Origin: Zoopage sp. CT-All
Taxonomy: Eukaryota; Zoopagomycota; Zoopagomycetes; Zoopagales; Zoopagaceae
Assembly: GCA_004114245.1 (NCBI GenBank)
Contig: QZWS01000003.1
Span: forward strand, 1-60,474
Length of the DNA stretch: 60,474 bases
Direction of reading: 5' to 3'
The position numbers were made by a program, and so were the translations under genes. Below, in pieces: positions 1 through 10,163 of the stretch (the first letter of the stretch is position 1; every line of letters begins with the position of its first letter). The notes under the pieces were generated by a model. The model saw only the letters and a program-made list of their open reading frames with translations. It made no database searches and was not told the DNA's origin.

Positions 1-55
1 ATGTCTCTGTTAGATTATCCAAGACAACCTGCGCTCTCCTCTGGTAATATCGCCA
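1..55 (+). repeat. 55-bp copy of an internal segment of the 6766-7983 gene
   Basis: These bases are identical, in opposite orientation, to 7707-7761, which lies inside the secreted zinc-finger gene (there it encodes GMSLLDYPRQPALSSGNIA, read on the minus strand). Identity stops at base 56. The next bases are the AG of a splice acceptor followed by RCHY1 exon sequence, so the join falls at the very end of an intron. An ATG at base 1 opens a frame that does not match the RCHY1 frame. It is either a real short duplication or a chimeric contig end. Confidence 0.85.
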
Positions 56-56
56 G

Positions 57-941
57 TACTGCGGCGTATGCCATCTCTGGGACGATCATCCGTCGCGATC
101 CATCTATCACTGTGACAAGTGTGGGCTGTGTCGCGTCGGCAGTGGCCTGGGCATCGACTACTTTCATTGCGATACCTGCAATGTGTGCCTGGGGATGGGG
201 CTGCGTGGGAACCACCGGTGCATTGAGCGGAATCTCGAGTGCGACTGTCCCATCTGCGGCGAGTACCTACACACGTCCACCGCGACCGTTATCTTCATGG
301 TAGGTGTAGTCTTTCCGCCTGCATGTGTCTGAGCAGAGCGCTAGCCTTGCGGCCACGGCATCCACAAGCGCTGCCACGACCAACACATCCGCACGTCCTA
401 CACCTGCCCAACATGCTGCAAGTCGCTGGGCAACATGCGCGAATACTTTTCGCGCCTTGATGCTGTCATGCAAGTCGAGCGACGCCACATGCCAGTCGAA
501 TTCCACAACCATATCAATCTCATCTCTTGCAACGATTGCGAGAAGCGATCCTACGCACGCTATCACTTCCTGTATCATCGGTGTGGGGAGTGTAACGGAT
601 ACAACACCAAGGTGCTGCGCACAATGCTGCGCGGGGATGTTGAGGGCGGCGATGAGGCACTGGGGTTTTTGGCGCGAGAGCGGGAGGAAGACGAACGATG
701 GGAGGCGCAAGTGCAGGCTGTGTTGGAGGCGCGCCGACTGCAGGCCGAGAGTGGAGATGGAGAAGCAGGCGTGGAGGTTCCGATGGTGCTGGGACTGGAG
801 GAGGAACTGCGCATGGCCGGTGCATGGCCCGAAGAGGACCCAATCGATCACGTCGATGACAGCGAGAATCCAAGCGACGAAGGGTCAAGTAGTGACGAGA
901 GCATGGAAGAGGGCGCAGGAATAACAGACGAGGAATCTTAA
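57..941 (+). CDS. RCHY1: RING finger and CHY zinc finger E3 ubiquitin ligase, 3' part
   Basis: Partial gene. The frame opens at 57 directly after an AG and runs in two exons, 57-299 and 345-941, with a 45-nt GT-AG intron. The first exon gives the end of the CHY-type finger (YCGVCHLWDD, then YHCDKCGLCRVG), the CTCHY finger (YFHCDTCNVCLG) and the start of the RING (CDCPICGEYL). The second exon completes the RING (PCGHGIHKRCHDQH, then CPTCCKS) and adds the C-terminal zinc ribbon (CNDC, later CGECNGYNT) and an acidic serine-rich tail. In the Pirh2/RCHY1 family such proteins act as E3 ligases in nucleus and cytosol. The N-terminal CHY exons are absent: sequence upstream of 57 is an unrelated 55-bp copy. 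The family assignment is firm; the true start lies outside this assembly or was lost. Confidence 0.9.
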
Positions 942-1007
942 ACAATAAATGGATTCTTGCCGCAAGGGGCTCGGAAGTACAATGGCACACGACAACTACA
1001 AAGACGA

Positions 1008-1475
1008 TCACGCCAACTTATCAATATGATCCAACCGCGTCAGGATAACCGCCTTGCTCGACTCCTGCACCTCGCCCCCCAGCACCACCTCGTCCAGTAT
1101 TCCATACACCCGCCAGTAATTGAAGACCAGATCAAGCTCGCACACATTCCCAAAGAACGCGTCCAGAACCTCGACAAACAAATGAATGGACTCCAGTGTG
1201 GCGAGCTCGTTGGATGACGCATCCACCGCGAAGCAGAAAAAAAGGCCAGCGTAGCGTCGGTAGACGAGCTTAAGCGGCTGGGCCGACGGCTGCCCTGCTG
1301 GGCTGGGATGGTGAAGCGGCAGAAAATTGGACTGGCTGCGGGCATCGCGCGGCACAATGGTGCGATGCACAAGCGTCTTAACCGCCGTGCGGTCTGCGTG
1401 CGTGTATGCCGCGGTGTACCACTTCTCCAGACGCGTCTTGCCCTGGCGATTCTGGACCAGGATAAAGTGGATCAT
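1008..1475 (-). CDS. AP2S1: AP-2 adaptor complex sigma subunit
   Basis: Single exon, 155 residues, starting MIHFILVQNRQGKTRLEKWY, the near-invariant N-terminus of sigma-2 adaptins. Downstream landmarks are LVYRRYAGLFFCFAVD, LESIHLFVEVLD and NVCELDLVFNYWRVYGILDE. The protein belongs to the heterotetrameric AP-2 complex, which recruits clathrin and cargo at the plasma membrane; sigma-2 contributes to the dileucine-signal pocket. Usual length is about 142 residues. The extra length is a proline- and serine-rich insertion at about residues 49-63, between the second and third strands of the longin-like fold. The last helix is divergent (LTRLDHIDKLA). The gene faces PABPN1 head to head; only about 50 bp separate the start codons, so a shared promoter is likely. 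Confidence 0.96.
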   Translation of the reverse strand: MIHFILVQNRQGKTRLEKWYTAAYTHADRTAVKTLVHRTIVPRDARSQSNFLPLHHPSPAGQPSAQPLKLVYRRYAGLFFCFAVDASSNELATLESIHLFVEVLDAFFGNVCELDLVFNYWRVYGILDEVVLGGEVQESSKAVILTRLDHIDKLA

Positions 1476-1525
1476 GCTGGCAGCGGACGACGGCCAGGCG
1501 GTGACTGGCCTCTGGTTTGCTTCAA

Positions 1526-2230
1526 ATGAGCAGCACCGACCACGAGCTCAGCGCTGCTGTAGTAGATGCCGCCGCCATCGGATCTCCGGGCGAGCTCGAC
1601 CCGGAAATCGAGGCGATGAAGCAGCGCATCCTTGAGATGGAGGAGGAGGCCGTCAAGCTGCGGGAGCTGCATGCCGCCGCGCAAGAGGAGATGAATGCCG
1701 CTGTTGAAGAAGGTGCCAGGCCCATCCATTGCATCCGCGTGCTGTGGTGACAGTGTGGCTAGATAAGGAAGAGGTGGATTCCCGCTCGGTCTATGTCGGA
1801 AACGTATCCTCCCCTCTTCCCGATTTCTGCGACTAGTTGTTGTCTCCAGGTTGACTATGGCTCAAGTCCCGAGGAACTCCAGGCACACTTCCAGTCTTGT
1901 GGCACCATTAATCGCATTACAATTCTCTGCGACAAATTTACCGGTCACCCAAAGGGGTTCGCGTATGTGGAGTTTGCCGAGCAAAGTGCGGTGCTCGCCG
2001 CCATAGCGCTGGACGAATCACTGTTCCGCGGCAGGATTCTCAAGATTACGCAAAAAAGAACAAATGTGCCGGGTATGAAGCTGCGTGGCGGGTACAGTAG
2101 GGGCGCTGGAGGCGCACGGCCTTATCGTGGCGGCTACCGAGGACGGGGAAGGTTCGACGCTTCATCCAAATCTCCTCTCACTTCATGGCTTTCTAGAGGA
2201 GGTCGGAGAGGGTACTATACACCGTATTGA
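1526..2230 (+). CDS. PABPN1: Nuclear poly(A)-binding protein (PABPN1/Pab2)
   Basis: Three exons, 1526-1712, 1754-1803 and 1850-2230, give 205 residues. Order: acidic N-terminus with a short coiled coil ([20 protein letters not shown]), then a single RRM opening [13 protein letters not shown], with RNP1-like KGFAYVEF, then an arginine-glycine-rich tail ([13 protein letters not shown]) ending GYYTPY. Family members bind poly(A) tails in the nucleus, stimulate poly(A) polymerase and act in RNA decay and snoRNA processing; the RGG tail is typically arginine-methylated. The short second exon holds the first RRM strand. The start was taken at the first ATG (MSSTDHEL). The divergent neighbour is AP2S1. 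Confidence 0.96.
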
Positions 2231-2278
2231 GAGTATTGGGATCTGCAACTGTGCCAACTTATAAAGCGGTTAACACTC

Positions 2279-5200
2279 CTAATCGAATAGCACTTCCCAG
2301 TTGCCGCTGATCGGCGCCTTGGGATCGCGAACAATCGCCAGCTTGGCGTTCTTATCCCACTCAACATCCAGCTCGCGCTCAGTCTTGCCGCCATCCATCA
2401 CTAATTTGGCTCGCCCTAGCATCCGTTCGAGTCCGATGATTACAATTTTTTCCACACGCTCCTCGCCATTTGAGCCCAGGAATTTTTCTCTCTCCAAAGT
2501 AGCATCCGACACTGTTTTGAGTTGCTGGAAATAATCAGTGCTTTTGAAGCAATACGCATGTGGCTCGTGCTCCTTATTCTTTCGGAAATCGTACTGCTTG
2601 TGGATAAATGCGCCTTGCTCGTGAGCGTACGTCATCCCGTCGTCCAAATAAAGCTGGCCACTGGCAGTCATCTACAAATAGTTAGTATACCACGTTCGAG
2701 ATGACATAGCGCTCACATCAGCACTCAAATATACATACAGCGTGTATGGATCGCCACGCATGGCTGCGCTCGATCGGCGAGGACGATCTTTCATAGGAAT
2801 GATGCTACCACCGCGCGCATACACAGGGATGCGAGCTAGTGACACCTTTACGTTGACATCTCCAGGCTGCACTCGAGCATAATTGAAGAAATCGTAGTAC
2901 ACTTCCTCGCCGTAGAGCCGGACAAGCGCGGTTGTGGCACCAGGCTCCGTTATTGGCCGCACAAGCACCGCAGGTCCAAGCAGGAACTGAGTTTGGTCAT
3001 CCCTGGAGAAGGGCGCAGTGGAGTTGAGCATCACCATAGGCCGCATCACTGGCATGCCCGTGAGATGAGCGAAGTGAAACTGGGTGTAGATGTAGGGCAG
3101 GAGGCGGTAACGAAGGCGAATAGCATTGCGGATGATAGCCGTATACTTGGCCCCGAAAAGCCACGGCTCGCGGCGTTTGGCATCCAGGTGAGCATGTGCG
3201 CGGAAGAAGGGCTGCAGCGCACCAGCCTGGTACCAACGTGTAATCAGTTCCGCATCTGGGTTGCCAAAGAAGCCGCCGACATCAGCTAGCGGGTTGCAGT
3301 GTGAGCTTTATAAAGTGAAATGCAGCACTGCAGCACCCACCTCCAGAAAAAGGAACACCAGCAACGCTGAGGGTGGACAGCATCGGGATGGAGAGCGCAA
3401 GATGCTCCCAAGTGGCAAAATTATCGCCGGTCCAGACAGCACCCCAGCGTTGCGTTCCACTAAACAAAGCGCGCGAGAGAACAGACGGGCGTCGGGGCGG
3501 ATCCATGCGCTTTGTCAGAGCCAAGCTGGTGCTTTTGTGCTAGTAACCATTGGTCAGTACATCAGACGAGCGATCGCGGTTCAAGCTACATAGAGAAGGC
3601 CGTAGAGGTTGTGAATCTCACGATGCTCGAGGCCACCAAAATGCTTAAGATCTTTGGGCATTGTGATCTCTGGGCCGCTAAAAACGGACGGCTCGTTCAT
3701 GTCGTTCCAGATGTATAAATGCTCAGTGGCGTGAGGGTGAACGTCCAGCTTGTATCGTCCAATGATGTACTCTTCGGCGTCAGAGTTCATAAAGTCGAGA
3801 TAGGCTGAGTTGCCCGGCCAGCACCAGCCCTCGTAGTCGGCATCCCCGGCTGCATTCTTCACATAGAGCCCGCGATCACAAGCCTCCTTGTATACGTCGT
3901 AATTGTCGTCCTTTTTGATATGAGGATCGACGATTGTGACCAGCTTTCTGCCTTTATCGCCAAGCGCAAGCTGCATTGCCTTGGGATCTGGAAACTTGGA
4001 CTCATCCCAAGTGAAGTAGCGCTTCCCGTCGGTGTGCTCGATATCCAGCCAGATGACGTCGTACGGAATCCCATGCTTATCGAATGTTGCGTCCACGCTT
4101 TTCACATCCTCCTCGTCATTATAGTTCCAGCGGCACTGGTGATAGGCGGTGGCGAAGAGCGGAGGCATGGCGGGACGACCGGTGAGCGCAGTGTAGGAAT
4201 CAAGCACGCTGGCAAAGTCCGGGCCAGGAAAGAGGAAGAAGTCCATGACGCCTGTTTCGGACATCCAGTGGCTGTCAATCCGATTCCGGTCGGTACCATA
4301 ATTGTATACGTTCCATCCGCTTGCCTTCTTCTTCTTGTCCAGGTCAACCCACGTTTCGGACGGATTCATCCAGAAAACGCTGCCAATTTTGCCGTTTGTC
4401 CGCAACGCGTGCAAAATTGGGATTCCGCCGTAAATGGCCATGGACGAGTCTGCCTCGTACTCAAAGACATCGAGATTATAGAGCCGGTAGGGGTCCGAGT
4501 ACGCCTTGGGATCTGAGTGATTCGGGCCATGGGTGGTGCGTAGCGAAAACGGAGTAGCATGCTCGGGCAGCCCGTAGGCCATCTCCGCATCCTCGAATGT
4601 GATATCGACGGAAAAAGACATTGGGCCATGGGGCTTTGTATCATAAAAGTTGTTGAAAGTCTCGCCCCACATCCCGAGATCCGACTCGCTGGTGTCGCGT
4701 GCCTCGCGGGCCTCTCGCACTTCGTCGTCGGCGTCGTCGGGAATGGTCTCTCGAACACGCGATCGCTCAAACTCCATGAAACCGAGTCCGTTGACGCTCA
4801 TAATATGCTCTCCATCGTGAGAGAAATCCATGCTGAACGGTTCGTAAATGATTCTGAGCGAACTATTATCCCACGACACTGTCATTTCCTTGGCGCCGGC
4901 ATCCGTGGCTTTTCCGTGCACGACAACGACGTTTGCGGGGTCTGTGGCTGGCGGAGTACTGTCCACGAGAACAATATCCTTTACGCCGTCGTATCGGGGA
5001 TGTATCGTAGTGGTGGGATCTTCGTTGACGCGGATGCGGGCAACGCCATCTCTAAGAAGCGAGATGTCGAGATGCAGCCGGCCACTGTCGCGACCATCAA
5101 CAATGTCAGCATGCAGATACGATCCCCGAACCGTCACCACCGCTGCTGAATCGGCATCTTGAGTACTGGGAGAGGCACGGCGATCGAGACGAAACGGGGA

Positions 5201-5377
5201 TTTAAGCGCCGCGTCGGCGGTAAACTCCTGGGCGCGAGCGCGGGCACGACGGCAGAACCCGGTTTGCGCGCAAGTCCTAAAATCCGCGTGCTTCACGGGT
5301 ACGACGTAGTATGTGCATGACGCGGCAATGAGGAGGACTGCGATTAGAAGGCAATGCGGGCGCAATGGCAGCATCAT
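2279..5377 (-). CDS. GANAB: ER alpha-glucosidase II catalytic subunit (GH31)
   Basis: Four exons, 5377-3590, 3539-3341, 3285-2717 and 2671-2279, give 982 residues. An N-terminal signal peptide or anchor (CLLIAVLLIAAS) is followed by the family hallmark DFRTCAQTGFCRRAR. The GH31 barrel shows WLDIEHTDGKRYFTWD, the nucleophile motif WNDMNEPSVF and the acid/base region GAVWTGDN, then FFRAHAHLDAKRREPW and the C-terminal beta domain. The enzyme trims the two inner glucoses from N-glycans in the ER lumen in the calnexin cycle; its non-catalytic beta subunit is not in this window. All key catalytic aspartates are present. The next minus-strand gene upstream is the ECL1-like gene, 247 bp away. Confidence 0.96.
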
Positions 5378-5624
5378 TGGCGGAGCTGAGATTTCTCAAG
5401 ACGCTCGGGCAGTCTGAGCGAATGGACACGCTCAAGCATATTCTGCCACTGTGCATGGTGTTTGCAAAGAAGAAATAGAGTTCAAAATTGTCTTCAATAG
5501 TATGGCAAAGTACAGTCGAGTTGGAGCATGGAAGAGAGGCGATGGCGATGGCGTGGCGATCGGGTCGGCGCAATCGGCCTGGAATACAGTGCAAATAGGA
5601 ATGATCGGCACGGGCACAGTGGCA

Positions 5625-6578
5625 TCACCCGCACATAAAGACATTGTCATCCGACTGCTGCGGCCGTGAACACGACCTACGTCCAGCTGAACATTGCCCG
5701 TTCTTGGGCGTTAGGGAGCAATTGTCGTCTGACGATGACGATGACGACTGCCACCCAAAACACGAGCTTTTCGAGCACATGATCTCCATAGCGCTATCAT
5801 CCTGTTGGGAGAACATTGCAGCAGATATTGACGATGCATCACCGAAATCCGCTAATAGGCCTGCGGGGGCGATAGCCTTACCAGCATCGAGACTTGCCAA
5901 CCGTCGGCGGCGTTTAACACCCGGAAGCAGGCCTCCGCCCATTGTTGCAGCCTCCGAGATAGCCGAATGAATCTGCGGCGCACAGGACACGGTATTCGTT
6001 GGATGGGTCGACACAGTTGTCGGCGACACTACCCCCGCACCGCGACCGAGTTGATTTTGAACGTAAGAGTTGCTGCTGCAATAGAGACGCGTTTTTGTGG
6101 TATTTTCAATTTCCAGATTGAGCAGCGACGGCAAGGGCTCGAATTTCATGTTGATGCCGCAGATGGAACCGGCTGCCTCGGTTATGGAGGATTGAATGGA
6201 CGCACTGCCACCAGAGAGAACAGATGCAGTTGGTGACGTCGCGCAAGAGCCGCCCCGCCTATTACGATCGACCAGTCCCATGGTCGTTGTTGAGCCAGAC
6301 CCAGCCTGCCAACCGGACGAGAGTGCCGCTGCCGAGCCACCTCTAAAACCATTGCCATCACCGCTGCAATCCGCCGCTATGCCAGATCGATGTGTCCCGG
6401 TCTCCTCCACGGGAGACGACACGGGGGTGGAGGTGGACGTGACGTCCTGGAGGCGGCACTTTGAGCTGCAGTATAAATCCCGCTCGTCCTTCCGCACACG
6501 TCAATCCAGGTTAGCGGGGCGCTGCTAGTTGCCTACCAGAGTCTGCTTCTCACACCTCATACACCAGTTCATGTCCAT
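5625..6578 (-). CDS. ECL1-family zinc-binding protein
   Basis: Two exons, 6578-6537 and 6488-5625 with a 48-nt intron, give 301 residues. Splicing brings together WCMRCEKQTL and DERDLYCSSKCRLQD, a C-x2-C-x11-C-x3-C zinc motif at residues 6, 9, 21 and 25. This is the signature of the Ecl1/2/3 domain, whose yeast members extend chronological lifespan and respond to starvation. The remainder is low-complexity and serine/glycine-rich, with a basic patch (GVKRRRRLASLD) that may be a nuclear signal and an acidic serine run (SSSSSDDN). Fission-yeast Ecl proteins are much shorter (about 80-100 residues), so the long tail is unusual. The domain call rests on the N-terminal 30 residues only. Confidence 0.78.
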
Positions 6579-6720
6579 ATTCGTCGATGGCTGAGAGGTG
6601 CGACTGATGGCGGTGGAGGAGGTGCGGGGAAGTATCGACAGCCAATTTAGAGCTATGGTAAACTCTAACTTGGGATCGTGAAATGTGACAAGTACCGTAA
6701 ATTCGTGGCTTTCTTCATCA

Positions 6721-6777
6721 AAGATTCTTTTCAACTGTCTACATACTGCATCCCTGGCCACTACATTATTGCTCCAA
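6721..6777 (-). mobile_element. LTR-like fragment, copy A
   Basis: Read on the minus strand this piece begins TTGGAGCAA, continues GTAGTGGCCAGGGATGC and reaches GTTGAAAAGAA. It matches copies at 27192 and 60078 on the plus strand. The outermost TG...TTGGA-type end resembles the 5' end of an LTR. Only the first 55-60 bases are recognisable, so it is an old broken remnant. It overlaps the last codons and stop codon of the secreted zinc-finger gene. Confidence 0.55.
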
Positions 6778-7983
6778 AAAAAACTTCTTCCAATGCTCAG
6801 GTAGGATTTTATGATGATGGACACCTGTAACTTTAAACTTCAGTCCACAGTCGTCACATTGGGTCATACTCTTGCAGCCCATGCCATGATGTTTAGTCTG
6901 GTAATGATTTGGAGCACTGACAAGCTCCATAACCTTAGAACAATGTTCACATTGGATTTTCTTCTTCGTGAAAGCAAGAAGAGCACGCTTCTGCGACTCT
7001 GAGAGTTCATTTCTGATCTTGGCTTGGAGCTCACTCCTCTTCTGATTATTCTTAGCCTGATATTCGGACGAGAGACGCTGTTCAGGAGGTATTAATTTCC
7101 GTTTGGAAATACCTTTCAGGGCTTGACTGGAGTTATTTCTGGGCGTTTGTTTCCTTTTGGTACGGGTTGAGACTCCATAGATGGCGGTACCTGGGCTTTC
7201 TGGCTGTGGATATAATGAATTGCTTGTCCTGGGTAAATCAGAGTCTTGGGACATCGGCGTCGCATTCGGGCTTTGAGTGGGTTGCTGCAGGATAGTAGCT
7301 GAAAGTGGTATATGGCCAGACTGGCGTGTGTTGTAAGGATGAATACGGCCATTACCAGAGCCTTGGGGCATCGGCGTCGCATTTGGGTTTTGAGCGGTTT
7401 GCTGCCGGAGAGTAGCTGAAGGCTGTATATGGCTAGGCTGATATGCGCCGTAAGAGTGGGAGAGTCCACTGCCAAAGCCGTAGTTCATTAATGGCACATT
7501 CAGGTTTTGAATTTCAAAGTTGGGATAGGATTGGGGAGTAGGTTGAATGGGATTGGCAGCAGGAATTGGTTGTAATACCGCGGCATGCTTAGTGGGCTGC
7601 TCATATCCATTGAAGGGAGGAGCAAAGGATGTAAGGCCGGGTTGGACAGTGTAAGGTGGTAGAGGTGCTGACCGAGTCATGTCGTGGCCAGTGGGCGGGC
7701 GTCCATTGGCGATATTACCAGAGGAGAGCGCAGGTTGTCTTGGATAATCTAACAGAGACATACCATGCTTATTGAGCTCACGTTCGGAATCATCGGTGTA
7801 TTGGGGAGACTGTAGCTCTAATTCGGGAATAATGTAAATTCCGTGTGAAAAATCAGGTTCCTGCAGATCGCCGATATCTGATGCTTTGATTTGCTTATCA
7901 ACGATAGCGCTTGCCTCAACGGAAGTGCATATAGCAGTAATGGCGGCAACGAGCACAATGCATATTGCACGATAGAGGCTCAT
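6766..7983 (-). CDS. Secreted protein with C-terminal tandem C2H2 zinc fingers (paralogue 1)
   Basis: Single exon, 405 residues from the ATG at 7983. That start gives a clear signal peptide (MSLYRAICIVLVAAITAICT, then SVEASA). The middle is a long proline-, glutamine- and asparagine-rich disordered region containing an imperfect direct repeat (PSATLRQQTAQNPNATPMPQ and LSATILQQPTQSPNATPMSQ). A basic segment (NSSQALKGISKRK) leads into two fingers: C-x2-C-x11-H-x4-H, then GMGCK, then C-x2-C-x11-H-x5-H, ending HWKKFFLEQ. The paralogue at 33049-33822 shares the signal peptide, the linker and both fingers. No named family was recognised; secreted zinc-finger proteins of this kind could be effectors or cell-wall proteins, but the function is unknown. 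Compared with the paralogue the C-terminus is short: the stop lies in an LTR-like piece. A CACGTG motif lies at 8016-8021, just upstream. Confidence 0.8.
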   Translation of the reverse strand: MSLYRAICIVLVAAITAICTSVEASAIVDKQIKASDIGDLQEPDFSHGIYIIPELELQSPQYTDDSERELNKHGMSLLDYPRQPALSSGNIANGRPPTGHDMTRSAPLPPYTVQPGLTSFAPPFNGYEQPTKHAAVLQPIPAANPIQPTPQSYPNFEIQNLNVPLMNYGFGSGLSHSYGAYQPSHIQPSATLRQQTAQNPNATPMPQGSGNGRIHPYNTRQSGHIPLSATILQQPTQSPNATPMSQDSDLPRTSNSLYPQPESPGTAIYGVSTRTKRKQTPRNNSSQALKGISKRKLIPPEQRLSSEYQAKNNQKRSELQAKIRNELSESQKRALLAFTKKKIQCEHCSKVMELVSAPNHYQTKHHGMGCKSMTQCDDCGLKFKVTGVHHHKILPEHWKKFFLEQ

Positions 7984-8434
7984 GTTTTGTTGGAGTTTTT
8001 TTGTGCCAAACTGTACACGTGGTGCATATTGCAACTTACCCTCCTTTATTGACATGCAGTTTCACCTACTCCTCCCTGTCTTCTTTCCACTTCCCTCTCT
8101 TTCTCAAAGAAATGTATTCCTATAATGCTGAGTGATAGCGTGAGAAGCGATATTGTCTGCATCACTGTAGTAGCTGTATAGCTTACTGCGTGGGAGCGGC
8201 CAATGTCCCTTTATGCGTCAATAGAACACAATGACATGCGAGTATGACGCCGCCTTGGCAGCTGCAGCCGCTTCGCCATCACTTTACCTCCGGCCATCGC
8301 TGCTCTCACAGGCGGCGGTTGATTGGCGCATGCTGGCGTCAAACCGTCGGATGCGTGCTATCAATGCAGCAGGCCCGTGGCTATAAGGTGATCGTCTCCA
8401 GTCCTGCCCTTGCAACGCGGACAGGTCGATCACA
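7984..8434. other. Intergenic region between divergent genes
   Basis: This 451-bp stretch separates the secreted zinc-finger gene (minus) from a doubtful plus-strand gene. It contains the CACGTG at 8016-8021 and a pyrimidine-rich run around 8065-8105. No convincing ORF or RNA gene was seen. Confidence 0.4.
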
Positions 8435-9077
8435 ATGTTCCTCTTCAGAAAGCTCTCCTCGCTTGCCACCACGCCTTTCGACCCAGCCACTTCCAGCCAG
8501 TGCAATGGCGAGGGAGGATCCCAGGTGCCATTGGCGCAATCGCGATCCCTGGACTCAGTACCACGTCATGCTCGCCAGCCCTGCTCTCCCACAGCGATTC
8601 CGATGGCAGCGGAATCATACCATGTGGGCTATACGACATACTCTCCCGAGTATCGCATCCCCATTGCCCGACCGGCCATGGCTAGTCCCTCGGAGGAGAC
8701 CGATGTAGCAAGCAGCCAAGAACCAATCGGGCAATGCCCGTCTTGTAGGCGGCTCCGGTACCTGCAAACCCTTGCTTGCGGTGCGTCAAATATCTTTCAG
8801 AGTCTGGGGCTAACAGCCAGCATGACTAGGCCATTGCATTTGCGTCGTCTGTACGTATTCCTGGGAGTGTGTAGGGCGGACGATGGATTCCTCGCGGTCC
8901 CCAATTTCATCTCCGTCGTCGCAGGGCAGCGTCTCGCGTGGCAGCGGTGGCAGGGAGCATGGAAGTGGCAGCGATGGAAACGCATTGACATGTCGCGTCT
9001 GCTGCCCATCCAGCTCAGCAACAGCCCGGCTTGGTACAAGCAGCGTGCATTCACCGCCTCGGTTGCTGGACGACTGA
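8435..9077 (+). CDS. Doubtful small protein with CxxC pairs
   Basis: A possible two-exon gene, 8435-8780 and 8875-9077, 182 residues, beginning MFLFRKLSSLATTPF. The proposed 94-nt intron has GTGCGT and TAG ends and a CTAAC in the middle; splicing keeps the frame and gives a length divisible by three. Visible features are a CPSCRR pair at the end of exon 1 and a CRVC pair with a serine/glycine-rich stretch in exon 2, which could be a degenerate zinc site. No family was recognised. Codon bias is weak and several overlapping frames are open here, so this could be the 5' leader of the next gene or non-coding. Confidence 0.3.
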
Positions 9078-9200
9078 GTGGGTGCGCGTACACCAGCTAA
9101 TGCTGTGCTTGGGCGGTCCCTTCTGCCTGTGGGGCACAGCTCACGGTTGTCGGCCCAAAAAGCCACCAGCTGGAACTCGCCTTCGCATACTCGAACGCAA

Positions 9201-10163
9201 ATGTCCTATCCACCACCCTCCGGAGGCTCGTCCTACCCGCCGCCGCAGAACAGTCCTTACGGCGGTGCGTACAATCAGCAGCAGCAGCAGCAGCAACCGT
9301 ATGGGCAACAGCAGCCTCAGCAGCATGGTGGCAGCGGGGGCTTCCAGATGCCGGCGCCCGGCAGTAGCCCCAATCCTAGCAACGTCGCTCCCGCCGGTCC
9401 GCGCCCACAACCTTCCAATTTCGCATATCAGCAACAGGGGGGTGGCTACGCGGGCAGTGGTCCTGCGCCTCCAGCCTCGGCCGGGTATTTGCCAGCGCAA
9501 TCGCAGTATCCGCAGCAGTATCCCGCTGGTCCCGCCCAGCCATCCGCGTATCCTCCTTCCCAGCAGCAACAAGGATATGGCGGCAACGCTATGCAGGGCT
9601 ACACGGATGTCAAGATGGCGCTGGGCTCGCAGCCTCCCCCTCTTGCCTCGCCTTTTGCCGGCGCCGCTGCTCCTGGGGCCGGTGGATACGGTATGCAGCA
9701 GCCCGCGCCATCAGGATACAATGCCAGTGGTGCCGCTCCTGCCGCCGTTGCTCCGCCCCAATCCGGCTATGGCACCGCTCCCACGCCACCCACGTCGGGC
9801 TATCCACCGCCCCAATCGGGCCCAGGGTATGGTCAGCCCCAGGCCAATGCGTACGGCCAGACACAGCCCTACCCACCACCGCAATCCGGTGGATATGGAG
9901 CGCCACAACAGCAGCAGCCTGCTCATCCGTACGGGGCGCCGCAAGGATACGGCGCCCCGGCTTCCGGCCCACCTCCTGCGTCTGGTGGGTATTATGGGCA
10001 GCAGGGCCCGCCGCCGCCACAGCAGCAGCAGTATGCGGGCTACGGCGCTCCCGCACCGCCGCCTCAGCAGGCAGCATACGGTGCCCCGCCCCAGCAGTCT
10101 GCCGCCGGTGGGTACTATCCGCCGCCGCCTCCACAGGGATACGGCAGTGGTTACCGAAAGTAG
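9201..10163 (+). CDS. Low-complexity Q/P/G/Y-rich protein
   Basis: Single exon, 320 residues, started at the ATG giving MSYPPPSGGSSYPPPQ; the frame is open further upstream but without a better ATG. Almost the whole protein is repetitive Y/G/P/Q/S sequence: PPPQSGYG-like units, QQQQ runs and GYGAPQ blocks, ending YPPPPPQGYGSGYRK. There is no signal peptide, no membrane segment and no folded domain. Composition resembles prion-like regions of RNA-binding proteins and annexin/ALG-2-interacting N-terminal tails. Only YTDVKMALGS near residue 140 is non-repetitive. It ends 92 bp from the convergent SPOUT1 gene. Function unknown. Confidence 0.7.
   Translation: MSYPPPSGGSSYPPPQNSPYGGAYNQQQQQQQPYGQQQPQQHGGSGGFQMPAPGSSPNPSNVAPAGPRPQPSNFAYQQQGGGYAGSGPAPPASAGYLPAQSQYPQQYPAGPAQPSAYPPSQQQQGYGGNAMQGYTDVKMALGSQPPPLASPFAGAAAPGAGGYGMQQPAPSGYNASGAAPAAVAPPQSGYGTAPTPPTSGYPPPQSGPGYGQPQANAYGQTQPYPPPQSGGYGAPQQQQPAHPYGAPQGYGAPASGPPPASGGYYGQQGPPPPQQQQYAGYGAPAPPPQQAAYGAPPQQSAAGGYYPPPPPQGYGSGYRK

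Noticed and set aside
1-303. ATG-initiated frame of 100 codons at the left edge
   Set aside because: It runs out of frame with the zinc-finger sequence of RCHY1; only the 55-bp duplicated stretch supplies its ATG.
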